Assembly: GCA_964425315.1 (NCBI GenBank)
Contig: CAYRNB010000053.1
Coordinates: forward strand, 1 to 21,004
Direction: 5' to 3'
Length of the DNA: 21,004 bases
Origin: Rhodoblastus sp964425315
GTDB lineage: Bacteria > Pseudomonadota > Alphaproteobacteria > Rhizobiales > Beijerinckiaceae
Made by a program: the position numbers and the translations under genes. The notes beneath the pieces are model-generated. The model searched no databases. It was not told where the DNA came from and worked only from the letters and a program-made list of their open reading frames with translations. Numbering within the stretch: the first letter of the stretch is position 1; each line of letters starts with the position of its first letter. Positions 7,527 to 14,815 of the stretch are shown piece after piece.

Positions 7527-7561
7527 CTTATACGATTTCGGCGCGATCGGCGCGGAAATCG
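7527..7561 (-). promoter_or_regulatory. Candidate operator and -10 box of the efflux-pump gene
   Basis: Arms 7533-7544 and 7550-7561 (CGATTTCGGCGC/GCGCGGAAATCG) match at 11 of 12 positions around a 5-bp centre, making a 29-bp near-palindrome. Directly beside it on the minus strand is TATAAG (7532-7527), a good -10 box, about 48 bases before the TTG start; the palindrome would cover the spacer and the -35 region. That is the classic layout of a repressor site (TetR or MarR type) for an efflux gene. It could instead form an RNA hairpin after the upstream gene, but no T-run follows. Confidence 0.45.
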
Positions 7562-7590
7562 TCTTGCGCCGGCGCAGGAGTTCGTTGCGG

Positions 7591-8745
7591 CTAAAGCATT
7601 TCCGCGCCGCGGCGTTTCCGCGGACCGCCAGGCGACCGGGCGGAAGCCGCTCGGTCGGGACGGTTTGCGCCGGAACGGCGCAGCAGCCTTTCCAGCGAGC
7701 CGCCGGCGTCCGACAGTCCGACGGCGGCGCGCTTCGCCGGCGGACGCAGCCGCTCCAGCGCCGAAGCCGCGAGGACCCCGCGCCGGTTGAGCGGAAGGTA
7801 GAGCGCTCCCATGAGGACGGCGCCGGAGACGAATTCCATCTTGCAGGGGTCGGTGGAGGGCAGGAAATCGAGCCGTTCGACGCCTTCCTCGGCGAGCGAC
7901 TCGATCAGGCGCAGGGTCAGGACGTGGTCGGGCGAGGCCGCGGAAAGCGCGTCGTCATAGGCGCCGATGAGCGAGCGATAATAAGCCCCCGCCTTGATGC
8001 CGAGCTCCACCGAAACCAGCCTTTCCCCCGCCCAGAGGCGATGGGCGCGCAGGACGCCGCGCTCGGCGAGGTCGAGGAGGCATTCGCCGACGCCGTCCTG
8101 CGACAGCGCCGTGGAAAAGCGCCGCCGCCGCCTGAGCCATTGGCGCTTGAATTCGAGCGCCTGCGCCGCCGCCTCGCGCCGCGCCTCGGCGCCCTGCGCC
8201 GCCTCGAAGCGCAATGGCCCGAATTGCGCCAGCTTCTTCGAACGCCGGTCGAGGCTTTGGCGCCGCTTTAGCGCTGGGGCGGAAAGATCGACATAGGGGG
8301 CGGCGCATTTCGCCGTTTCGGCGAAGCTTGGCGACGCGCAGGAGGCGAGGACGCCGTCGGCGCGCAGGCGCGAAAGCGCGACGAGATCGACGTCGCTCCA
8401 GCTTGAAATTTCCGCTTCGGCCGCGGCGAACCAGGCTTTTCGCCGCGCGTCGGGCAGGGCGAGCGCATCGCCATATTGCGCCAACGGCTCGCCCAGCCAG
8501 CGGGCGATGGAGAACCGCGTGCGGGTCTCGACCTGAAGGGGCAGCAGCATGACCAGGCGGCGGTTCTCGCGCACCGCGACGATGCGGGGTTGAAGCCCCT
8601 CGGCGGCGCAGCACAACCGCCAGGCGGCGGACTGGAAGCCGGTCGCCTCGGGGGTCGCCGCCTCCAGCGCCCGCCATTCCGCCGCAATGCTTTCGATGGC
8701 GGAGGGGGTCGAGAGGGTGCGGGCCGTGACGGACGAAGCGGTCAT
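7591..8745 (-). CDS. GNAT-fold protein of the CelD/BcsL (Acetyltransf_6) family
   Basis: A 384-residue soluble protein. The N-terminal part (IAAEWRALEAATPEATGFQS) and central block SLDRRSKKLAQFGPLRFEAA match the CelD/BcsL-like family, and residues about 150-290 form the GNAT-type domain (YYRSLIGAYD, LDFLPSTDPCKMEF). Relatives are linked to exopolysaccharide or cellulose production and to peptidoglycan-interpeptide FemAB-like transferases, acting as acyl- or aminoacyl-transferases; the substrate here cannot be read. The last 50 residues are Arg/Ala/Pro-rich and probably disordered. The ATG overlaps by four bases (ATGA) the stop of the short reading frame upstream, so translation may be coupled, yet that upstream frame looks like a gene stump. 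No cellulose synthase or EPS genes are nearby. Confidence 0.85.
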   Translation of the reverse strand: MTASSVTARTLSTPSAIESIAAEWRALEAATPEATGFQSAAWRLCCAAEGLQPRIVAVRENRRLVMLLPLQVETRTRFSIARWLGEPLAQYGDALALPDARRKAWFAAAEAEISSWSDVDLVALSRLRADGVLASCASPSFAETAKCAAPYVDLSAPALKRRQSLDRRSKKLAQFGPLRFEAAQGAEARREAAAQALEFKRQWLRRRRRFSTALSQDGVGECLLDLAERGVLRAHRLWAGERLVSVELGIKAGAYYRSLIGAYDDALSAASPDHVLTLRLIESLAEEGVERLDFLPSTDPCKMEFVSGAVLMGALYLPLNRRGVLAASALERLRPPAKRAAVGLSDAGGSLERLLRRSGANRPDRAASARSPGGPRKRRGAEML

Positions 8746-8987
8746 CGCGCGATCCCGTCAGGTGCGATAACGATCGCCTCAAAGACCTCGGCGCCGGACA
8801 GGTCGCCGCGATCGCCCTCGCGGCATTGGCGCGGGTCGCGGCAGTCGCGCGGCCTCGAGTCGATGAGGCGGATCAGCGCCGCGTCCGAGAAGAGCGGGGT
8901 GAGATGGGCCTTGTGGCGCATGGCAAGCGGACGGCGGCCGAAATCGGCCGCGTCTCCCGCGCGCCATTCGAGCAATTTGTCCGGCAT
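8742..8987 (-). pseudogene. Probable N-terminal stump of a cupin-like (JmjC-type) protein
   Basis: Eighty-one residues in a frame with clear G/C third-position preference. The opening (LLEWRAGDAADFGRRPLAMRH, then LTPLFSDAALIRLID) resembles, from memory, the N-terminus of roughly 300-residue cupin-like proteins of rhizobia, as does GDRGDLSGAEVFEAI; the segment between them looks shortened and the rest of the domain, including any metal-binding histidines, is absent. The frame ends in TGA overlapping the ATG of the GNAT gene. No clear ribosome binding site precedes the ATG at 8987 or an in-frame TTG at 8996. It could alternatively be an intact small protein; I favour a deletion remnant, with moderate certainty. 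Confidence 0.45.
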
Positions 8988-9300
8988 AAAGGTCAACCGT
9001 CAGCGGCGCTCGCGACGCCGGGGATACGGCCCACGAGCGAGGCCGCCATCATGCCGCAAAATGGGCGCGAATGCGTCAAATGCCTGATAAACTGGTTAGT
9101 GTTCATCCTTAATCCGGATTTCTCCAATTCGGCCGCGCTTCGGTCCGAAATGCGGCAAAACGGGCGGGCAAAGCGCCGCCTGCGCATAAATTTTTGTGGG
9201 AACGCGGGGATTTGTTTGAAACGCGCCGAAGAAATGCTATGAGCAGCCGCCAACTCGTCTCGCGCGTCTCGCGCGCCCTTTTCGCCGATTGGAGCTGGCC
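8988..9300. other. Intergenic region between the divergent stump and guaB
   Basis: No gene supported. It carries the candidate guaB promoter (9216-9243). Two similar 16-base stretches, GCCGCAAAATGGGCGC near 9054 and GCGGCAAAACGGGCGG near 9152, form an imperfect direct repeat of unknown meaning. A short tandem GTCTCGCGC repeat lies in the guaB leader near 9257-9274. Confidence 0.45.
9216..9243 (+). promoter_or_regulatory. Probable guaB promoter
   Basis: TTGAAA at 9216-9221 (5 of 6 consensus) and TATGAG at 9238-9243 (4 of 6) are separated by 16 bases. A start near 9250 gives a leader of about 50 nt before the guaB ATG. I see no purine-riboswitch-like structure and no PurR-type site. Confidence 0.5.
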
Positions 9301-10785
9301 ATGAATGGCGCCCCCCTGTTTTCCGAAGCCCTGACTTTCGACGACGTGCTGCTGCGTCCCGGCCATTCGGAGGTCCTGCCGTCTTCCGTCGATGTCAGGA
9401 CGCGGCTGGCCAAGGGAATCGAGCTCAATCTGCCGATCATTTCCTCGGCCATGGACACGGTGACGGAAGCCCGCCTCGCCATCGCCATGGCGCAGGCCGG
9501 CGGCATCGGCGTCATTCATCGCAATCTCGAGCCCAATCAGCAGGCCGAGGAAGTGCGGCGGGTCAAGCGCTACGAGAGCGGCATGGTGGTCAATCCGATC
9601 ACCATTTTTCCCGATGAAAGGCTCGCCGCCGCGCTCGACCTGATGAGCCGCCATTCGATTTCCGGCATTCCCGTGGTGGAGCGGGGCGAGGGCAACCGCC
9701 CCGGAAAACTGGTCGGCATCCTCACCAATCGCGACGTGCGCTTCGCCGACAATCGCGAGCAGCCGATTTCCGAACTGATGACCAAGCAACTGATCACGGT
9801 GCGCGAGGGCGTCGAGAAGGACGAGGCGCGCCGCCTGCTGCACCAGCACCGCATCGAAAAGCTGCTGGTGGTGGATGGCGACTATCGCTGCGTCGGCCTG
9901 GTCACGGTCAAGGACATCGAAAAGGCCACGCTTCACCCTTCCGCCTGCAAGGACGAGGCGGGGCGGCTGCGCGTCGCCGCCGCCTCCACGGTGGGCGAAA
10001 AGGGTTTTCTTCGCGCCGAAACGCTGATCGACGCCGGGGTGGACTGCATCGTCATCGACACGGCGCACGGCCATTCGCAGTCCGTGCTCGAACAGGTGGG
10101 TCGCATAAAGCGCCTGTCCAACAGCGTGGCGGTGATCGCCGGCAATATCGCCACCGCCGAAGGCGCCAGGGCTTTGATCGACGCGGGCGCGGATGCGATC
10201 AAGGTCGGCATCGGCCCCGGTTCGATCTGCACCACCCGCATCGTCGCCGGCGTCGGCGTGCCGCAACTCACCGCCATCATGGAAGCGGCGAGCGAGGGCA
10301 GGAAATCGGGCGTGCCGGTGATCGCCGACGGCGGCATCAAATATTCCGGCGATGTCGCCAAGGCGATCGCCGCCGGCGCCGGATGCGTGATGGTCGGCTC
10401 GCTGCTTGCCGGCACCGAGGAATCGCCCGGCGAGGTCTTCCTCTATCAGGGGCGCTCCTTCAAGGCCTATCGCGGCATGGGTTCGGTCGGCGCGATGGCG
10501 CGCGGCTCGGCCGACCGCTATTTCCAACAGGACGTCACCGATTCGATGAAGCTGGTGCCGGAAGGAATCGAGGGCCAGGTTCCCTATCGCGGCCCGGTTT
10601 CGCCCATCCTCCACCAGCTCGCCGGGGGCCTGCGCGCCGCCATGGGCTATGTCGGCGCCGGAACGATCGCGCAATTCCAGGAGCGGGCGCGCTTCGTGCG
10701 CATCACCAATGCGGGTTTGCGCGAAAGCCATGTGCACGACGTGGCCATCACCCGCGAAAGCCCGAATTACCCGACCGGCGTGTGA
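9301..10785 (+). CDS. guaB: Inosine-5'-monophosphate dehydrogenase
   Basis: GuaB oxidises IMP to XMP with NAD+, the committed step toward GMP, in the cytoplasm as a tetramer. The 494-residue length is standard. The N-terminus has TFDDVLLRP; a pair of CBS domains, the regulatory nucleotide-binding insert, occupies about residues 95-210; the catalytic loop GPGSICTTR carries Cys310; DGGIKYSGD binds the IMP phosphate; and the flap region YRGMGSVGAM follows. The ATG at 9301 has GGAG six bases upstream; an in-frame TTG four codons earlier is rejected for lack of a site. The next two genes follow at 62 and 55 bases on the same strand and may be co-transcribed. No guaA is present nearby. Confidence 0.98.
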   Translation: MNGAPLFSEALTFDDVLLRPGHSEVLPSSVDVRTRLAKGIELNLPIISSAMDTVTEARLAIAMAQAGGIGVIHRNLEPNQQAEEVRRVKRYESGMVVNPITIFPDERLAAALDLMSRHSISGIPVVERGEGNRPGKLVGILTNRDVRFADNREQPISELMTKQLITVREGVEKDEARRLLHQHRIEKLLVVDGDYRCVGLVTVKDIEKATLHPSACKDEAGRLRVAAASTVGEKGFLRAETLIDAGVDCIVIDTAHGHSQSVLEQVGRIKRLSNSVAVIAGNIATAEGARALIDAGADAIKVGIGPGSICTTRIVAGVGVPQLTAIMEAASEGRKSGVPVIADGGIKYSGDVAKAIAAGAGCVMVGSLLAGTEESPGEVFLYQGRSFKAYRGMGSVGAMARGSADRYFQQDVTDSMKLVPEGIEGQVPYRGPVSPILHQLAGGLRAAMGYVGAGTIAQFQERARFVRITNAGLRESHVHDVAITRESPNYPTGV

Positions 10786-10847
10786 AGGTCGCGGTCTCGC
10801 TTATGGGATCGTGCTGAAGCGGCCGCGCGCCGCTCGAAGGGGGAAAG

Positions 10848-11234
10848 ATGACGCCATCCAGCTTATGTTTCAGGGCCGGCATTTTGATGGTGCTGGCGGG
10901 GATGATCTGGGGGCTGGCGATGGCCATCTCCGGCAACCATTCCACTTTTCCAGCTCATGCGCACCTTAACCTGGTTGGTTTCGTGGGGCTGTTCCTGATC
11001 GGAATCTTCTATCGTCTGCACCCCGGCGTCGAGGCGAGCAGGCTGGCCCTGCCGCAGGTCTGGATCTGGATCGCGGGCACGATTGTCATGGTGTTCGGCG
11101 TCTGGCTGATATTCACCGGCCATCTCTTCGGCGAGGTCTTCGCGGCGGGCGGCTCGTTCATCGTCCTGGGCGCGGCCATCCTGTTCGCCTGGCTGGTCTT
11201 CAAGGCGCCGGCGGACGGACGCAGCGCAGCGTAA
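10848..11234 (+). CDS. Small four-helix membrane protein with HAHLN motif (heme-copper oxidase subunit I-like)
   Basis: A strong site (AAGGGGGAAAG) precedes the ATG. The 128-residue product has four hydrophobic helices (about 8-27, 39-58, 69-90, 95-117) and almost no loops. Between helices 1 and 2 lies NHSTFPAHAHLNLVGFV, with His31, His37 and His39; HAHLN(L)xG at the start of a helix resembles the heme-ligand helix of heme-copper oxidase/NO reductase subunit I, and I recall annotated small proteins with this motif in other bacteria, but with no known role. With only four helices it cannot be an oxidase by itself; heme or metal binding is a guess. It sits between guaB and an rRNA methyltransferase gene with short gaps, probably one transcript. 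Confidence 0.75.
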   Translation: MTPSSLCFRAGILMVLAGMIWGLAMAISGNHSTFPAHAHLNLVGFVGLFLIGIFYRLHPGVEASRLALPQVWIWIAGTIVMVFGVWLIFTGHLFGEVFAAGGSFIVLGAAILFAWLVFKAPADGRSAA

Positions 11235-11289
11235 AGGCCGCCGCCTTCGCGCCAGACATCCGGCCGGCGCGGGAAAGAACAGGATTTTC

Positions 11290-12579
11290 ATGCATCCCGC
11301 CGCCCGCGTCGCCGCCGCGATCGAAGTCCTCGACGATATTGAATCGCGCCGCCGCCCCGCCGCCGACGCCCTCAAGGACTGGGGGCTGGCGCATCGCTTC
11401 GCCGGCTCCAAGGACCGCGCCGCCATCGGCTCGCTGGTCTTCGACGCCTTGCGCCGCCGCGCTTCGGCGCGTTGGATGATGCAGGCGGAAACCCCTCGCG
11501 CGGAAATGATCGGGGCGCTGGCTTTGGCGCGGAATCTGCCGGCGGAAGAGATCGAGGCGCTTTATTCCGGCCTCGGCCATGCGCCGCCGCCTTTGTCGGA
11601 AGAGGAGCGGCGTCGTCTGGCGGCCGGTGATCTTTCCGGCGCGCCGGACTGGGTTCTGGGCGATTTTCCCGAATGGCTCGCGCCCAATTTCGCGCGCGCC
11701 TTCGGCGTCGAGGCCGTCGCCGAGGGCAGGGCGCTTTCCGCGCGCGCGCCTTTGGACCTGCGGGTCAATTCCCTGAAGACCACGCGCGACGAAATGCTGC
11801 GGGAACTGGCGCATCTCGGCGCCGCTCCTTGCGCCCACGCGCCGCTCGGAATCCGCATCGCCCTAGGTCCGGGCGGACGCGGGCCGGCGCTCTCCGCCGA
11901 GCCCGCGTACGTCCGCGGCCTGGTCGAAATCCAGGACGAAGGCTCGCAGATCGCGGCGAAACTCGCCCGCGCCGCGCAGGGCGAGCAGGTTCTCGACCTT
12001 TGCGCCGGCGGCGGGGGGAAAAGCCTCGCCATGGCCGCCGACATGGACAATCGCGGCCAGATTTACGCCACCGATACCGACGGGCGTCGGCTCACGCCGA
12101 TCTTCAAGCGGCTGGAGCGGGCCGGCGTGCGCAACGTCCAGGTCCGGGCGCCGCGCGAAAAAGACCCGGTCGCGGACCTTGCCGGCGCCTGCGATCTCGT
12201 GCTGGTCGACGCGCCCTGCACGGGGGTTGGGACCTGGCGGCGCAACGCGGACGCCAAATGGCGCACCCGTCCCGGCGCATTAGATCAAAGGATTAAGTCT
12301 CAGCAGGAAGTCATTGAACGCGCATATAAATACGTGAAGCATGGTGGGCGGCTCGTCTACGTCACCTGCTCGTTGCTTTGCGAGGAAAACGAAGACCGGA
12401 TCGCGCAATTTCTCGTTGGCCACGGCGATTTTTCCGCCGAGCCGGCGGCGGAAAGCCTGGAAAAAGCGGGTCTCGCGGCGCTCGCCGGCGCCGCCTCGCC
12501 GCATGGTCCTGGCGTGCGAATCAGCCCGGCGCGTCACGACATGGACGGTTTTTATATTGCCGTTTTGCGGCGGGGATGA
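11290..12579 (+). CDS. RsmB/NOP-type rRNA cytosine-5 methyltransferase
   Basis: A 429-residue SAM-dependent enzyme expected to make 5-methylcytosine in 16S rRNA (C967 in E. coli RsmB). Residues about 1-110 are a NusB-like helical RNA-binding domain; the SAM motif DLCAGGGGKS starts at Asp236 (the usual form is D-x-C-A-A-P-G-G-K); the motif IV DAPCTGVGTWRRN carries Cys310, which releases the product, and motif VI YVTCSLLCEENEDR carries Cys360, the nucleophile. AGGA precedes the ATG. Codon use is strongly GC-rich except for about 70 bases at 12280-12350 (ALDQRIKSQQEVIERAYKYVK), where third positions turn A/T-rich although the protein stays family-like. Several paralogues of this family exist in alphaproteobacteria, so I give no symbol. 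Confidence 0.93.
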   Translation: MHPAARVAAAIEVLDDIESRRRPAADALKDWGLAHRFAGSKDRAAIGSLVFDALRRRASARWMMQAETPRAEMIGALALARNLPAEEIEALYSGLGHAPPPLSEEERRRLAAGDLSGAPDWVLGDFPEWLAPNFARAFGVEAVAEGRALSARAPLDLRVNSLKTTRDEMLRELAHLGAAPCAHAPLGIRIALGPGGRGPALSAEPAYVRGLVEIQDEGSQIAAKLARAAQGEQVLDLCAGGGGKSLAMAADMDNRGQIYATDTDGRRLTPIFKRLERAGVRNVQVRAPREKDPVADLAGACDLVLVDAPCTGVGTWRRNADAKWRTRPGALDQRIKSQQEVIERAYKYVKHGGRLVYVTCSLLCEENEDRIAQFLVGHGDFSAEPAAESLEKAGLAALAGAASPHGPGVRISPARHDMDGFYIAVLRRG

Positions 12580-12835
12580 GGGTGGACGGCCCGCAAGCGC
12601 GCGGCCCGCGTGCTGGGATTGTGACTTAGCGGCAACAGGACGGAAGAAATGTCTGTGCTTTTCAATATCTTTAAGACTTCAGGGCGGGCGCCGCATGGCG
12701 CCTGTGGCGTCTGCTCGTTATGAATTACGTAGTTAGCGGCGCCTAAGAAACCAGAGCAGAGCGGCCTATCGGCTGCGGTTTCTGGTCCTAGGCGTTTATT
12801 TTAAGCCGAAATTGTTTGGAGAGGGAGCGAGAGCG
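12580..12835. other. Intergenic region with terminator between the methyltransferase and glycosyltransferase genes
   Basis: No gene. The first 160 bases show nothing recognisable; the terminator-like structure at 12740-12802 follows, then a very good ribosome binding site (GGAGAGGGAG, 12818-12827) eight bases before an ATG at 12836. Confidence 0.5.
12740..12802 (+). terminator. Probable transcription terminator, bipartite stem
   Basis: CGCCTA (12740-12745) pairs with TAGGCG (12789-12794), and AGAAACC pairs with GGTTTCT inside it, with a small bulge (GGTCC) on the 3' side and a GC-rich inner loop. TTTATTTT follows the stem directly. It would end the guaB transcript unit before the glycosyltransferase gene. 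Confidence 0.55.
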
Positions 12836-13027
12836 ATGGGGAAAGTCGCGCCGCCGTCGCCCAGCAGGCCTCGCGCCGAAAAAGCCGCGCCGTGCGACCC
12901 TGCCGGAAAAGCGGAGATCGACGACGAAGCGCAGGAAGGGTGAAAAGCCCAAGGAGCACGAGAAGCGCAAGGAGCGCGAACGCGCCGAAACCGCCGCCAA
13001 ACCCGTCGTTCTGACGCCCGAGACGCC
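12836..13027 (+). pseudogene. Probable frameshifted N-terminal tail of the glycosyltransferase gene
   Basis: The ATG at 12836 follows GGAGAGGGAG with 8 bases between and is in frame with the glycosyltransferase at 13028 (192 bases, 64 codons), but a TGA at 12941-12943 closes that frame after 35 codons. The frame one base to the right is open from 12816 to 13058, uses mostly G/C at third positions and encodes a Lys/Arg/Glu/Pro-rich, probably disordered tail (RRRRPAGLAPKKPRR, then EHEKRKERERAETAAKP). One base gained near the GGGG at 12838-12841 and one lost near 13026 would join start, tail and catalytic domain. The alternative is a short 35-codon leader frame. Confidence 0.4.
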
Positions 13028-13810
13028 ATGCTGCCCGATTCCGCGCTTCAATCGATAAAAGTGATGTTCGCCACGCCGTGCTACATTTCGGCGGTGAGCA
13101 TGAATTATGTGACGAGCATTTTCGACCTGACCTGGCAGGCCGCCCGCTTCGGCCTCAACTGCATGCTGCATATGCACGCCGAAAGCCTGATCACCCGCGG
13201 GCGCAACAAGATCGTGATGGAATTTCTCGCCGACGAATCGCTGACGCATCTGTTCTGGATCGATTCCGACATAATCTTCACGCCTCAATCCGTGTGGCGG
13301 CTGCTGCTGGTCGATCGCGATATCGCCGCCGGCGTCTATCCGATGAAGAGCGTGAACTGGCCGGAACAAGGCCTGCCGGCCGGCATGACGCGCGCCCAAT
13401 ACGAAGTCGAGCACAGCGAATTTCCCTTCAATCCGATCGGGCGCGGCAAGGAGCGCGTCCGCGATTATCTCGACGCCGAGGGCCTGATCGAAGTCGCCGA
13501 GGCGCCGACCGGCTTCATGTGCGTCAAACGCGAGGTTTTCCGTCGGCTGATGGCGCATTATCCGCATTTGCGCTACACGCCCGACGGGCCGCCCGGCCAT
13601 CCGCGGGCGCATCTGCACTGGCGGTTCTACGACTGCATGGTCGATCCGGACGACGGCCGCTACCTTTCCGAGGATTTCGCCTTCTGCCGCCTGTGGCGCG
13701 ATATTGGCGGCAAGGTCTGGGTCGATCCCGACATCAGCCTCGGCCATCTGGGCCAGCACATTTTCAACGGCAATCTGGCGGAAAGCCTCAAGGCCCAGGG
13801 ACGCTGGTGA
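13028..13810 (+). CDS. Predicted glycosyltransferase (GT-A-like, DxD), uncharacterised
   Basis: 260 residues in the supported frame. IKVMFATPCYISAVS opens the domain like a GT-A beta strand; FWIDSDIIFTP holds a DxD (D79-S80-D81) expected to bind a metal and nucleotide-sugar; later conserved-looking blocks are GVYPMK, APTGFMCVKREVFRRL and YLSEDFAFCRLWRDIGG, with Glu/Asp that could be catalytic. No signal peptide or membrane helix, so it is cytoplasmic or peripheral. The substrate is unknown. The 5' end is odd: no good ribosome binding site precedes the ATG at 13028 or the later one at 13064, whereas a strong site and ATG exist at 12836 in the same frame, with one TGA (12941-12943) between. A Lys/Arg/Glu-rich frame with coding-type base use spans 12837-13026 one base off. 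A frameshifted N-terminal tail is likely. Confidence 0.75.
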   Translation: MLPDSALQSIKVMFATPCYISAVSMNYVTSIFDLTWQAARFGLNCMLHMHAESLITRGRNKIVMEFLADESLTHLFWIDSDIIFTPQSVWRLLLVDRDIAAGVYPMKSVNWPEQGLPAGMTRAQYEVEHSEFPFNPIGRGKERVRDYLDAEGLIEVAEAPTGFMCVKREVFRRLMAHYPHLRYTPDGPPGHPRAHLHWRFYDCMVDPDDGRYLSEDFAFCRLWRDIGGKVWVDPDISLGHLGQHIFNGNLAESLKAQGRW

Positions 13811-13826
13811 CGCGCCAACATTCCCG

Positions 13827-13860
13827 CGGCGCCGCTTGATTCAAGCCGCCTTTGCTTTTT
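13827..13860 (+). terminator. Weak candidate terminator of the glycosyltransferase gene
   Basis: GCTTGA-T-TCAAGC, a 13-bp palindrome at about 13834-13846, is flanked by partly complementary GGCGC and CGCC and followed by TTTGCTTTTT. It lies in the 30-base gap between two converging genes and runs into the 3' end of the minus-strand gene. Confidence 0.35.
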
Positions 13861-14815
13861 CGCGCGCGACAATTCTCGGCGCCGGCGGAGCGAAACGGCG
13901 CAAATCCGGGTCGAGGCGCCAACGGCCGTGCCGGCCGCCGCAGGCGTGGCTCGCCGCCTCGGCGCAGAAGGCGTCGCGGCTCATGCTTGCGCACCCCAGG
14001 AGGCCGGAGAGCCGCGAGGGCGCCTTGAAGTCGATCAGGACGAAATTCCAGCGCTGCAACTGGCGTGCGAGAACGTCCACGCCCCAGGCGAAAGCGGCTT
14101 CGTCTTCCGCATAAAGGCGCTCGACCGTGAAGATGGCGCCGGCGGCGACGCCGATGGCGCCGGCGATCAGGCGGCCGCAGGCGTCGCGGATTTCCAGCGA
14201 ATGGGCGAGGCCGACGTCGTAAAGCTCGCCGAGCGCCATGTCGAAGGCCGGCTTGCCGTCGCGTGGCGGATTGGCCCGCGCGCAAAGCGCCAGCAATTGG
14301 TCGAAGCCTTCGTCAACGCCGATGCGATGGGCGGCGGCGGGGGGCGCCGCATCGCAGGGAAAGTCCTCCGGACGCCTGACGGCGCGCGATTCCGGCGACC
14401 ACAAGGCGTTGAGGCCGAGAATTGCGCCGGGGACCATGCCCCTCGCATAGGCCTCGATCAGATATTCCGGCGCAAGCGAGGCGGCGCGGCCGCAAAAGCC
14501 CTCGACATGACGTTCCGCCCTCGTCGGCGAGGACAGGTAGTCGCCGGAAAAAGCCTGCCGGACGAAAAGGCCTAAGGCCTTGGCAAGGCCAAGGGCGCGG
14601 GAGGGCGCAAGCCAGAAACAATATGCGCGCGCCTGCCGGGCGAGGAAACGCGCGGGGCCTTCTTTCAAGGCCCTCTTGCGCGCCGCGCGGCGTTGCAGCC
14701 GGCCCGGCGCCGGCGGCCCCTGGTCGTCGATTCCCTCGGAAAACATCTCGGCTATGCGCAATGCGCGCTCCCGCAGGGGCATTTGCGCCAATTCAGCGAT
14801 GCGCGAGTCCGACAT
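13841..14815 (-). CDS. Divergent leucyl/phenylalanyl-tRNA--protein transferase (Aat) homologue
   Basis: True Aat adds Leu or Phe from charged tRNA to proteins with basic N-termini, marking them for ClpAP. This 324-residue protein aligns with Aat from about residue 112: LIEAYARGMVPG, WSPESRAVRRPE (139-150, the WWSPDPRAV motif), GLAHSLEIRD (202-211, the HAHSxEVW motif), GAIGVAAGAIFTVERLY (219-235) and LIDFKAPSRLSGLLG (260-274). Key residues differ: the family GESMFS becomes TVERLY, and IDCQ becomes IDFK, so Asp262 stays while the catalytic Gln is Lys264; the WIT segment is not recognisable. The first 110 residues are a basic helical extension seen, as I recall, in long rhizobial forms. Activity as an L/F-transferase is doubtful. 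GGAG precedes the ATG. It is divergent from lolC. Confidence 0.75.
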   Translation of the reverse strand: MSDSRIAELAQMPLRERALRIAEMFSEGIDDQGPPAPGRLQRRAARKRALKEGPARFLARQARAYCFWLAPSRALGLAKALGLFVRQAFSGDYLSSPTRAERHVEGFCGRAASLAPEYLIEAYARGMVPGAILGLNALWSPESRAVRRPEDFPCDAAPPAAAHRIGVDEGFDQLLALCARANPPRDGKPAFDMALGELYDVGLAHSLEIRDACGRLIAGAIGVAAGAIFTVERLYAEDEAAFAWGVDVLARQLQRWNFVLIDFKAPSRLSGLLGCASMSRDAFCAEAASHACGGRHGRWRLDPDLRRFAPPAPRIVAREKAKAA

